Positions 13,675-25,840 of a stretch of DNA of 64,000 nt are shown here, piece after piece. The notes under the pieces were generated by a model. The model was not told where the DNA came from and ran no database searches. It saw only the letters and a list, made by a program, of their open reading frames with translations. The stretch is from Smittia aterrima. Lineage: Eukaryota; Arthropoda; Insecta; Diptera; Chironomidae. Each line of letters opens with the position of its first letter. The stretch's first letter is position 1. Made by a program: the position numbers and the translations under genes. The stretch is from assembly GCA_033063855.1 (NCBI GenBank), contig CP093829.1:20367537-20431536 (forward strand), read 5' to 3'.

Positions 13675-16600
13675 TTTCCAATTTCCAGTGTGAAGTTTGG
13701 TTTAATGGATATTTCTCGTACGAACGTTGAATGTGTTGCTCCGTTTTCTTGCTTCTTTCCGTGGAATAGATCAAATATCAAAAACCTTCCTCTGAAGCAC
13801 TTGATCCGCCCCGACCAACACTGATCTGAATTAAATATATTTTACTCTCAAATTTATTTCAATTTACTTCGACACTCCCATGGCGACAACTGGGAAAGGT
13901 TAAGAGGAAACTGCGCTCGATGCAAGAAAAGTTAATTTACTAATTAGAAAATTTTCTGCTATTGAGAAAATTTCTCTCTCATTAATTAAAACATATTATG
14001 TTGAAGCTTTAGATTATGGAATTAATTCCGAATCGGTTGCATGGCAGTTAGAGTTCCGTCTCCTCCCCCCGACAAAAAGCTCTTTTAGTTATTGGAGCTG
14101 ACAAAAAGCTTCTCGCATGAAACATTTTTTTTGTGTGTGGGTAGTTTCAGGTTGCTGAATAGAAAGAGCAAACTTTTTCGATTGAGATTAATATTGTTTG
14201 AAACAGCAAAGCTCTATCAGACATTTAGCTTTTATGTGAGTAAGTAAATTCTTTGCTGAAACTGTTAATTCTTGAATTCTATTGAAAAGTTTAAGCAACC
14301 GAGAGAAAAAACTTTAATCGGTGAGAAATGTTTGGAAACAAGAAAACCGAGAATTCTTCTCAAAAATGTGCGGCTATGCTTGTTCGGTTGCTTGACCACG
14401 AGAAAGGAGAAAAGTTTTCAATTATCCTCGGCCAGATAAAATTAATTGTTAGTTTTGCGGAGTGAGAAAGTTTCTCTGTTGAGGACAACTTGGAAACTAA
14501 CTTCGAGTTGATTCGGGGATTTTGAGAGTTTAGGGTGTCGACGGGAAAAAAGTCAATTCTTGCAGCAATTTTGATGGGGAGATTAGGTTATCGCCAAGGG
14601 TCAATGAGAAGATGAATGTAAAATAGTTCTTTTCACCTCTTTCTCTTTTATATGAGGAAAAATTCACATAAGCCTTTAAATATTTGTTTAATTCTATGTA
14701 AGGTTCTAATTTCCTTATTTGATAAGCACATTATTTTTCCTCTCCTCCTATGTCGTGTCTCAACCCTCAAGGTTGCTAATTTTGTTGCCTTCCATGCGAA
14801 TATATGTTGAACGAAAAAAATTGTAAGGAAACATTTTTCGTTCGTGTGGCCTGGGATTTTTTCACTTCCCGTTTTCTCTCGATTTCAAACAAGCCAACAT
14901 TTTTTTTCTTTCATGAAACATGAGTGTGGATATCGTGAAGGTTCTCTGACAGAGAAAAATTCTCCTCCACACGATTTAATCCATGATGTTCGACTCTGCT
15001 CACTCGTTTTTCACCAACTTTTTCATCATTTTTCACTTTCAATCTTGATTTTCCTTTTTTTTCTTCTCTCCTTCATCCATTAGAGCATCTTCATCACCAG
15101 ATCTCCTTCAATTTATCCATTTCTTGACTTCATTCTACAAGTTGGTGAGTGCGGCTGGTCCGACTTAACTACAGTGCGGTCCATGAATTCACTTAGATCT
15201 CTCACTGTAACTATAATTTGTCTAAATAATTTACAAGGAGATGAAAAAATGATAAATGAAAAAAATCTCAATTTTCCACGGATTCTTTGTCTAAACGAAC
15301 AGAACGACCCAAGACCTCGACACCAACTGAGCAGATTGGAAGCTGCGAAGACCACAAATGGGAAGACTCGCTCTCAATTCCCTAGCAGCTTCCAGCACTT
15401 CCACGAGGTTGATGATGATGACAGAAAATATTCTGGATATTGTGAAGATATTTTCCTCTCGAAGCTTCCAAGCACGGCTTGACTGATTCGCGCTTCTGAT
15501 GCTGCGCAGTAACTCAACCCTCCATTCCATCTTGTCTCCCCATTTTTCTCTTTGCTTTCTTTAACCTCGGGTTCAATGCTTTTACTACGAGTATAGAGAA
15601 AGAATAAAAAAAGCTTAAGAAACAAAAACAATTTCAGTTCTCTCTCTCGTTTACTTTTCACAAGGAAAAGAAATACGAACAAAAATGAAAAATGATTAAC
15701 TTATCCCTCCCGATTCCACTTGAGATTATTTGAGGAAAGAAATTCGCGGATTTGGTCATGAAAAATGTCGAGGGAAGGATTCCTCGCAATGGTCTCTGGA
15801 GTGAGTCGTTTCTCGTTATTCAAACTTGCGTCAAGTTGAAGCAAACTCATTCAACGTTTTTCTTTTCTTTTATGTGAATTCAACGAAACTCCTAAAGCGT
15901 CTTTATTTTAATTTTGCATCTCTAAAATCACTAATTTTTCTAAGACGTCGATGTTTTTGAATAAATGTTTTATGTTTGTGTACCTCCTCATCAATTGTTT
16001 GTGTTCCCCGCGAGCGAATAAACATTGAAATTTAATTTAGATGTTCCAAACAAACTGCCTGATGAACGAAATTTAACTTTTCAATGCATGAGCTTTTTGA
16101 TTTTTCATTGATGACTTCTCTTGATCTCGACGAGTCAGTCAAGAGAAAGCTAATAAAAAAAATCACACGATTGTTGAATTTGAAACAATCAAATCTAAGT
16201 CGCTGATGATAAAATCGGTTTTATTGAATTGATTTTCTTTTCGTCTGAGCATCAACGTTTGTGAGTGAAGTTGAATGTTCTCGCATTCGCTCACTTTGCA
16301 CGGAAGCATCCAGCAAGCCTCGTAATTATCTCAATTATTTAAGCAAATCAAATGATAATGATGACTGTCTTCATATTATCATTAAGCTTGAGAAATAATT
16401 TTCTTTTCTTTTGCTCCTTAATGAAAGCATAAACGAATCATTTTATTTCTCTTCTCTTCCTGCTCGGAATTTTCCTTTTCAACTATTTTCGTTCGAATTG
16501 AGGGTGATGGGGGGTGGAAGAATATGAAGAGGCGAGAAGCTCTCGATTGAAGAGAAAAATGCTTTTCTGCTTAATGAAGGAACAATAGAAGAAAATATGA

Positions 16601-19600
16601 GCACGTTTAAATTACCTAATGGTCTCAAGAAGATGAGAGGAAAAAGCAACCAACATCATTATTATTAACTATAAGAGATGCTTCGATTGAAGGTCGATTC
16701 GGAATTGCTGCCAATAGTAACAGGCTCAAGCAATTGCCATCGATTTATTTCTATTCTCGGAAAGAAAGAAGAAAAAAACAAAAACGAAATGCAATAAAAT
16801 CAATTGCGAAACTTCATTTGTCAAAACTCAATAAATAACGAGATTACTATTTATCTCTCTTACATTGTCAGACAATCAATTACAATCTAGCAAATATCGA
16901 AGAATAGAAATATCTTTGAATGAAAGCAAATAACTTGGACAAAATATCATAAGTTTCACAACAGAACTTGCTGTCATTAGGTCAACAGATTTTTTTGTGG
17001 ATTTGATTGTCCGCAAATGTCGTTTAGCTTGCCAAGAATAGTTTTCTAAATTTGTTTATTGTTTTTCTTGGTTATGCAAGAGAAAGCTAATATTCTGACC
17101 TGTTGAAAACATTAAAGCTCTCTTAGACATCACAACAATTGAGCTAGCTCATCAAGCAGAGTCAAAGTTTGCTTCTAAGATGAGAAGGACTGCAATCTTA
17201 ATGAGATTTCTTTCTCAACATTTTACGTGTTTTATCCTTGACGATATTCTCCGCCTAAAGTTCAGTTCAGCTCAAAAAAAATGCTTTCGTTGATTTCCAT
17301 GGAGATATCTCTGAATGCTCGGATTCCAAATCAACTAACTGCTTCGTTCATCTCATCTTACGGCAAAAGGGGAATCTTCTGATATGAATTGCATGAATAA
17401 ATAATATTGAAAAAAAAAATGTGAACTTGACATTTGATGTCGTTCAGTGATTTTTGGACGAAATTAGGCTACAACTATCAATTTCCGACAGCTCAATCGT
17501 TTGGGTGAGATTTGATTAACGTTACTGTAAGGATTGAACTCGAACCTGCTCCGAAAAGTCATCAAAATATCCCCAGGAGTTCCAGAAGTTTCGTTATGGC
17601 AAATCGAAGTTCTTTTCCCTTTTTAGGAAAAGTCTCAAGTTATTGAATTTGGCAAAGGAAACCAAATCGAATTTCCAGCTGCCACCAAAAGTTGCAGAAA
17701 CGAGGGCAAAGTTTATAAATAAAATTAAAGCCTTTCGTGCTCATAAATTTTTATTCTCATTATTTACAAAAGGAAGGAAACTGAAACTTCCTCACCTTTT
17801 GGACTTTAGTTTGATGTTCGAGGCTTTCTAAGTTTAAAGATATTTATCCCATCAGAATGAATTTGTATCGATTGTTCGCAATTAGCAAAGCTCGATACTA
17901 TCATCAACGAGAAGTTCTCTTTACCTTTTGTTCGTACTTTAACGAAGTTACTCAACAACATGACAAGTTCAATCGATAGAAACTCGAACGAGATATTTCT
18001 ATAATAAATATAAGAATAATCTTAATCTGAAAGTCTGTCTATTGGTAACGTTGATTGGAAGCGAAATTTTTGAAAGAAAGTTGCACTGACAAAACTAAGA
18101 AAAATATCCAAGAAAACAAAATATTTGAAAAGGAAAAAAGATTTCACTCGTTTTACGGTTGTCATATCACAAAGCTCGATCATAATTTTTTTATGAGCTG
18201 AACAATAAACTGAGCGACGCTTTTCGTTTCGTTTCTTCTTTCCTTTTTTTCAAATGGTTTCTTCCCCAGAATTCTCGTTCGATTGACCCGAGATCATAAA
18301 AGTCTTTTTAAAAAGGACAATAAATAATTAATAGATTTTGTTTCGTTTTTCCTTTTTCAGATCGCGACAAAGGAATTCCGGGAAAGGATTTAGATTTCTT
18401 CAAAGCTTTAAATAAAAGAAAGAAAAGCTTCGTTAAAGATTTAGCTCAAGTTACTTTTCGTTCCGCATTGACACAAAAGTAAATTTCATGACTCGAGATA
18501 TGCTCAAGGGTTTGTTATCTAAATGCGGATCACGCAGGTCGTTTGCAATAAAAAAGCGCTAACTTCTTGGTGAATTAGCAAAAGAGTCGAGAACGAGACA
18601 TAAATATATTTTTTTGTCCCTCAAAAGTAAAAAGAAAACTCCACAAAATTAATAATTCATAAAAAAAAAACTTCATATTTTGAAATATTTTGTTTTTGTT
18701 TATTCTCGATACCTTTCCGGCGAGAGAACGTGGGGAGAATGAAGCCGTAAGACTTTGAAAGAGCCTGAACTTTTTCCATTTAATCCGATTCGAGCAATAA
18801 ATTTCAAAGATGGATTTTCGATCCGAGATAGATGCGACGTCTTGATAAGCTATCCATTACGATGTCGTTGTATTCCTTCTAGTCGAAAGTCATTTCTCTC
18901 AAAACATGGAAACTTTTAGTCTCTCTCTCGAGAGTTAATTGGACTAAAATCTTGCTGAATCGACTTTTGTTTTAATCAGTTTTCGATCGAAAGTTTGACT
19001 TTTAATCTGCTTTTGATTTATTTATGAGTTTACTCGAATTACTCTGAATTTTTGGTTTGATTAAAATTAGAGAATTTGGTTTCAGTAATTTAGATTGATT
19101 TAAAGATATTTCTTCAAACTGAAAATGCATTAAAATTATTCCAATCCCTCTTCACTCAATTTCATTTTTATTTTGATGTGAATCATAAAATCGAGGTCAA
19201 AATTATTGAGACAACATTTGATTGAATCCACAGATAAGCTTTTTATGAACAGCACTTTGGAGAATTGAAAATATTCATCTATTTCAGAGAAAGAGAGAGA
19301 GTCAACTGATTCATTCAGTCTTTCAACCGAGCATTAGCATTTGTCGCAAACAAAATCCATCGTTGACTACATAAACATGAAATAGCTTTCTGGTCGACAT
19401 CTAAAAGTTTCCGCTTCACTTCACTTACCCTCAGAGTTTCTGCCTTGCGATAATCCTTAAGTAAACATTTTGAAAACGCCATACATGAAGAGGATAAGGC
19501 TGATTCATAATGAGATTCTTAAATAAATAATTCATTTTGATTTTCGTGTGTGCTCAAAGAGACTCCTACCGGACATTAATGAGTGAAATTATTGTAACAA

Positions 19601-20798
19601 TCTGGTTAATGCTTGCAATGTTTCTCTCGCTTTAAATCGACAACGATTTATCATTGACACAATTCAAAAGCATTTTGCATTAAATTTCTCTCCAAAGAAT
19701 TGTAAATATTTTGATTTGAAAAGGTTTAACGGTGTTTAAACTTACTCAACTTTATTCATCGCGGTACTTAAACGTCTGAGTCTAAAAGAAATGTGTAATA
19801 TCACTTTGGACGTTTGTGTTTATTTATTGCTTTCGCCAGTAATATGAAGGTTAGTACATGAATTCAAGAATTGCTCATGCCATGCGAAGAAAGCAGAATG
19901 TAAGCTAGTGAGTCCCATGAGAAATTTTAGGTTCCTGCCCTTCTCGCTTCATCACATTTAAGTGAAGGTTTTGCGCCTGGGTCAGAGATGAGAGACGTTT
20001 CGGACGAAAATAATCAATTTTCCGACTCTCTCTTTACTTTTCCTTTTCGACTGTTTATGTTGAATTCTATTTGATTTAATTGATTTTCTAATGAAAGAGC
20101 TTTTGTAACACTTTGAAATTCAGAGTTTGAAATATTTTTCTTTATTTACAAATAAAAGTTCCTTCTAATGACTTACTCAGAGAACGATAAAACGAAATGC
20201 ACAATATGGAAGTTTGCGATTGAATTACAAATTCTGTTTCAAAAAACGTAATCATCTAGTTTTACTTTTTAACTCTTTCTCACGTAGAAAGCTCGTTTGC
20301 TAAAAGAAAATGTTTTTTTTTTCTCTCGCTCAGATTCAAATTCAACCGAGAGAAAGAAAAACTTTGGACGTAAATCACTGGGAAACTTTAAAAACCTCTT
20401 AAGTGACATGATAAATGATGGCGATAGTGTGGAAATCTACATAATTAAACAATTTAATGGAAATAAAATTGATTTCCAATCAATTTGCTATTTGATTACA
20501 GAGGATTAAGAAGATTTCTCCATCGACTTCGCAACAATAAATCACATGAAGCGAACAAGCCGAGAGAAACTTTGTCTTGTCTTTCTTTGCTTTGATACTG
20601 TTAAGACAAAAAGACGTTTCTTAAGTAACTAATGGGAATGAAATTTTGATGGAAGGAAATATTTCGCTTTCGTCTCAAGGACGAGAACAAGACAAATCAA
20701 ATAGAACTTGTGCGGATATTGGAGAGAAAGCAAAAAAAACTTTTATTTTTGTGATGTGGTGTGAAAATCTTTGATATCTGCAAATTCAGCTAAACCAA
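13675..20798. other. 7.1 kb gap between the receptor and PTB genes
   Basis: Upstream sequence of the receptor gene and downstream sequence of the PTB gene. Several overlapping ORFs of 80-102 codons on both strands at 15113-15682 reflect local lack of stops and match nothing. Simple repeats and poly-A/T only; no transposon ends or RNA genes recognised. Confidence 0.5.
20742..20747 (-). terminator. Candidate polyadenylation signal of the PTB gene
   Basis: AATAAA on the minus strand 52 bp after the TGA stop, in an A/T-rich stretch. The short distance is normal for a compact insect gene. Confidence 0.4.
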
Positions 20799-22674
20799 TC
20801 AAGCCTCTGTCTCATGCTCTTGTTGTAACTCATCGGGAGATCTTAAGTCTATGGCAAACTTTCTTTTCAATGGTGACTCGAATGCGATATTATTGTTAGT
20901 CTCCTCAGCTTCTTTAACTCTTCGCGAGTACTCTTGAAACGACGCTGCTAATGTGTACGTCAGTCGACGTGCCATCGCTCGACTATCGCAAACAAAAGCA
21001 TGGACTTCGAAAGGATTCTCGTTTCTTATCTGCTCATCTTTCACAACTATCATAGCAAAGACTCGAGTGTAAACCAAGTCCTGGACGCCGTACGATATCG
21101 AGTCAATATTCCATTTTAAAGGCGATATTCCATTCGACGATGAGGCTGAACTTGATGTTGGCATCGTCTCCACATAGACGCCATCTGTCTTGACAATTAA
21201 ATTGCAGAATGGAAGCGTTCTGTTAGGCGGAAGAGTTTTTGCAACAGTGACCTTAAATCATTCGAACGTTATCATAAGCGGAACAAAAAGAAAATACTAA
21301 TAGCTTTTCTCACCAAGTTATCAACCGGTCTTCTTGTGTGCTTAATTCCCCACAGTCCTCTCGACTGCTGACTCCCCAAATATTTGACCTATAAACGAAA
21401 AAGCGTTGCGGGAAATTAATGCATTAACATTTTGTCGCCACCAATGTGTCGCTAGCTCTGCGCTGTAAATCAAATTATGGTCTCGGCTTCTTTTCATCGT
21501 CATTGCTGCTTCACGTCTAGCATTCAGCGAAATGCAATCTGTCGAGCATTAATGAATGTTTCCGGCTTATGAGGGATAAAAAACGAGAAATCCTCGCTCG
21601 TATGAAATGCAAAAGTGTTATTTAAACTTCGGTCGATGTTTGCGTTTTGTGTGGAATATTAAGAACATCAGGTGTTCGATTTGAGAGCTACGGAAATTAA
21701 TGAACGCTAGCTTCCCCCAACAAATTTTAATCAACGCACCATTAGCGGTGATTTTAATCAGTTTTTGATGCGACAGATTGATGAGCGAGACAACTGATGC
21801 TTAATATTTAGAATAAACTTTTCAATTCGTTCACAAAACCAAATATTCTTTAAATGCCGCGGGAAAGGATTCTCTCGTAAGCAGTTCCCACTTTAAGAGA
21901 AAGGATGACTGATGAACGACGTTCAATTTGCAATGCAAACAGTCGTTATGAATGCAAACAGAAAGCCACATTGGAATTCCAAATGATGTCTCAATTGTAG
22001 CGCGACGTGCTTCAATCTCTTGAAACTCCGGAAAGGCTTTATAACGTTTGTGATAAATCAACATGAGTGAACCTCAAATAATTTCACCGTGTCATTTCTC
22101 CGCAACACAAAGGAGTGAGATTTTCTAAATTAAAAACATCAAACGGTAAAGTTTGACACTAAAGTTAATTAACAAGCAACAACGAAAACTGCGTTGGCAT
22201 TCCGTTCGAGTGACGATGATGACGCGGAGGGAGAATTCAAGCGTGTATAGGAAGCTCAACGGAAGTAAATTTTGTTTTTATTGTAAAAAAAAAGACGAAG
22301 CGGAGACATGAAAAATATTTTTGCTGCTTTGATGAACAAACGCAGAGCTAGCTGTTGGTGGTTGAATGTTTTGAACGAGAAGCCGAATAACAAATAAAAA
22401 TGTCACTGCAATGACTAAGCGCGCTCGATCCGTGAAACTTATTAATTTCATCTCGAGCCTTCCATTTTCCTCAGCGCTGTCCGAACGGAAGCTTGATGAC
22501 TGATGAGGGGAAGTCGAGCGTAATTTTATGATTCAGTGGACCATGTGGCAGCGAGCAAAAAATTCCAAACACAATTTCTCTTAATGGACAGAAAATTAAA
22601 TTTACCTTAAATTCTAAAGGCAAATCCAAAGCCGTAATTTGACTTTCATCCAATTCATCACTGGCGAGTGACAT
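20799..22674 (-). CDS. PTB/PID-domain adaptor protein, 198 aa, complete (3 exons)
   Basis: Predicted cytoplasmic adaptor made almost entirely of one phosphotyrosine-interaction (PTB/PID) domain. Exons in transcript order: 22606-22674, 21314-21388, 20799-21251. All junctions are phase 0 with GT-AG borders; 597 nt including TGA. Seen: a short acidic start (MSLASDELDESQITAL); the first PTB strand FKVKYLGSQQSRGLWGIKHT; the central strands LPFCNLIVKTDGVYVET; the stretch ISYGVQDLVYTRVFAMIVV; and the C-terminal helix HAFVCDSRAMARRLTYTLAA followed by SFQEYSRRVKE. The order of strands and the final helix are those of PTB domains that bind NPxY-type tails. A short serine-rich insert (TSSSASSSNG) lies between the central strands. 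I cannot name the orthologue with confidence; it is closer to Numb/Dab/GULP-like adaptors in general layout than to any one of them. It lies head to head with the Usp47 gene, about 3.2 kb away. Intron 1 is 1217 bp. Confidence 0.82.
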
Positions 22675-24783
22675 CTTCTAACCGTTGCTGCAGTCAAACA
22701 CGTCGTGATTACTTAATTAACTTCTTATTATCACAGTTTTGCGAGGACGATATTTCAAAACCAATTTAAAATGTTTTTTAGTGTTGGAAGCTTCACCAAT
22801 CATTACGATGTCAAAACTTTTGCTACCGCCAAGTGAAAGAAAAACATTTATAAATTAAATTGGAATCAAAATATAATCAATCGTGAAGCGTTCCGGCTTA
22901 AAGGGGAGTTTGAATGGGCGGAACATAAATTGTCATCTCGAAATGATTGAAGATTGTTTGAGTTATGCCTTGAGCCTCTTAATTGAATCAGAAATCGATG
23001 GTGTGAGTTAATGGACACACCATAAAGCGATACAATGCCAAACAAGCGACGAGAAAATGGAAAATTGCTGCAAAAGTTCTAATAGCCCGAGAGATAGAGA
23101 GAGAGCAGCAACCGACGACAATTTTCAATTCATCATCGTTCGTTTATGAAGACGGAAAATAATCCGCAAATCGATAACTGAGAAAAGTCTTCATTGGCAC
23201 ATGAAGACGGTAATTAGATATAATTTCATTAACTCATCCGTATTATGATTGACAGTCTTTAATTCTTCGATAGAATGAGTTGATGCGATGTTCAAACGAT
23301 GCAACTTTACTCTTCTCTCTTCTCTAATTGTGTTTGAAAAGGGAAAAACTCAATTGTAATTAAAGATAACAAAGCAAGCTTCATCACAAAGCTCTCGTTG
23401 TGTACACTCAACAACTGATAAGATAAATCAACAAACGATTCTTCTTTTTGTTCAATCAAAATTCTTGACACATTCGATCATCAATCTCAACGATAAGCAC
23501 GTTCTGGCGAGATATTTGAAAAAAGCTTGAAGGTCACAAAGTTATAACAATTTGCGAAGTTTCCGAACTCAACGGATTTTACAAATTAAGCAATTAACAT
23601 TCACATCACGAGAAACTCCCCGGAAAATTAAATGAGCGACTTTAAAGTTTCAAGAAGTCACACGCCCGCCTCACACACTTCAACGGAATTAACGCTCCAC
23701 TCGAAATTGATAACGAGCACCTACTTTTTGATACTTTTTACATTCTCGATCGCAGACCTCGATTACCCGCAATTAAAGAATAGACCGACGAAATAAAATA
23801 AACCACCTGCACGCTTTGAGAGCACGTTGCTACAACTGAAACAGTGTTTTTACTTTACTTTTTATCCGTTCCCAACTAACAAACTAACTTGAATGGGTCT
23901 CTCCGTTTAATTCAATGTTTTTGCAAAAGTATTCGTGTGGATGTGGTCAGGGCTTTACAATAAATAATTTAATCATTCGCGTTTTGTTTTTCTTTGTTCA
24001 TTCGTGTCTTCGTTCTTGCACAACTGCTGCAGTAGAATAGTAGAATATCAAAGAGAACGATGACTAAGAGAAGTTAGCCGTTGTCGTTGATGACACAACG
24101 TGATCATAAAAAAATATTTTTTTATATCTGTGAGATGTGATGATGAAGTTATTTTATTTTCATCCCGCTCTCTCAGACATCTCTCCCCTCCCCATTACTC
24201 TGCCCATTTACTAACTTGCTTAATAAGCGCTTAATACAATCGAGTCCCTTCGTCGTGTTTCAAATTTTAAGCAATAGATGGCGAAGCCCGATCTGGGAAG
24301 TGAAACTAAAACAATTTTCTGGAAATTATCCAATTCTTGAGCGTTTTTGAAGCGAGATTGCATTTAAAAGATGAAAGGTTGTACACTAACGCAGCTGAAA
24401 ACCATAAAGTGCAAGTAGTAATTTATTGAACGCAACAGAAAGGCGAAAAGGAGAAAATCGAAGGAAGAAAACTGAAATTAAGATTTGACTGAATTTGTGT
24501 AAGTTTTTCCCGAAATTATGATTGCTGGATCGTGACAAGTGGAAATTGCTGAATCGTAGTGGAAAAAAACAAAGTAGAAGATTTCAAATTTTGAGATAAT
24601 TTTGATTTTCGACGAGCCAAGTTGTTACACAAGTTCAAAGCGATTTCGGTGTCATCAATTTTCTAAGACTACAGAGAAAGTCACACGGTCCGGATGATGA
24701 TCCTAATGTTATCCAACGTGCGATAATAAATCGATTCGGCTTTGAATTCTGTGCTTTCTAATGTTTATATCTTGGTTCTCGTC

Positions 24784-24793
24784 TATTTATAAG
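24784..24793 (+). promoter_or_regulatory. TATA-like element, candidate promoter of the Usp47 gene
   Basis: TATTTATAAG is followed at once by an unusually GC-rich run (24794-24820, containing GCAGCCCCGCGCCCCC). It lies about 1.05 kb upstream of the Usp47 ATG and points the right way. A good donor (GTGAGT at 25246) and acceptor (TTTTAG ending 25838) would remove most of the intervening sequence as a 5' UTR intron. This is inference; there is no transcript evidence. Confidence 0.35.
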
Positions 24794-25245
24794 ACGCGGC
24801 AGCCCCGCGCCCCCATCCATGTCCTCTTCTCGGGAAACACAATTCGGCACATAACATCGTGAAAATAAATAATGCTCGATGATCGTGCGAGAGTGTCGAA
24901 CGCTTATGTGTGTGTCAGTGGTGTCAAGATGATGCGAACTGATTTTCCTTTCGAGAAAATCGCCGACGAAAAATCTCTCTCGGAAATGCTTTGAGCCCGT
25001 TCAGTGTTCCGCGAGTATTTGCAGCGTTCGAATATCTCAAACTAAGAAGTCTGATCGGAGATTTTCTTTTCTATCCACCCACTTTGATCTTACTCTCAAC
25101 CTAGTTCTTCAAACATCGACAGCTTCTACGCAAAGTCGAAAATCAATTGTCTATTGTAAACTATGAGCTTCACAAACTTCATTTAAACGGAGAAAAAAAT
25201 ATCCCAAAAATTATTGCGGAAAATTAAAATACGAACAAGAAGCAA

Positions 25246-25838
25246 GTGAGTTCGAGAAATCATTTAAATAGAAAAAGAAGGTTTTGCGGAAAATTGTGGC
25301 AAGCGAGCAAGTGTATTTGTAAATTCTTTTCAAAATTTACTATACAGACGACCACAAGTTGGACAGTCTCCCCAATAAATTTATTTTGTAGGCTCAATGC
25401 AAACCAGAGCTCATTCGGAAAACACCCGCGACTGTCGTCACTGTTACGCAATTTGTGTAAGAATGTACGTCGAAGCGCGGAGTCATCACGTTGGACACTT
25501 TTCTTTTAAATTTAGACTTCATTACTCTTCTCCATGCATTAGCGCGATATTGTGCAAAAAAAAGTCTTTCCTCGACGATCAGCGACGTCGTGAAAGAAAA
25601 GTGAACCGCGTTCTATTTTCCGCTGCTGAGAGAATCTCCACGAATATCGCGAAGTGCCCACGTAGATGCGAAGAATGTGAAAACATTCGAGAGGGCTCTC
25701 GAGAAAAAATTATTGACCACGTTTAATAATGTCACAATAGCAATATACTTTAAGCTCTTTACTACATAGCCATGCAAATATTTAAACTTGTCCCAATTGA
25801 ATTACTCGATCTTTGACCTCCTCATGTTTCTATTTTAG
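25246..25838 (+). other. Probable 5' UTR intron of the Usp47 gene
   Basis: Starts with a consensus GTGAGT donor after AAGCAA and ends with CTATTTTAG two bases before the initiation codon ATATGG. ORFs of 87 and 109 codons inside it match nothing I know and are stopped before the Usp47 start, so I treat them as chance. The upstream exon would run from about 24815 to 25245. Confidence 0.4.
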
Positions 25839-25840
25839 AT

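Larger units (their letters stand above)
22675..25840. other. Upstream region between the PTB and Usp47 genes (head to head)
   Basis: The left part is AT-rich with nothing recognisable. The right part, from about 24780, carries the TATA-like element, the GC-rich run and the probable 5' UTR exon and intron of Usp47. The PTB promoter must also lie in this interval but I cannot place it. Confidence 0.5.

Noticed and set aside
15113..15682. Overlapping ORFs of 79-102 codons on both strands
   Set aside because: No homology, no splice context and competing frames on both strands; best explained by locally few stop codons.
17531..17547. B-box-like sequence of a tRNA (minus strand)
   Set aside because: GGTTCGAGTT does not fit the B-box fully and I could not find a matching A-box or acceptor stem.
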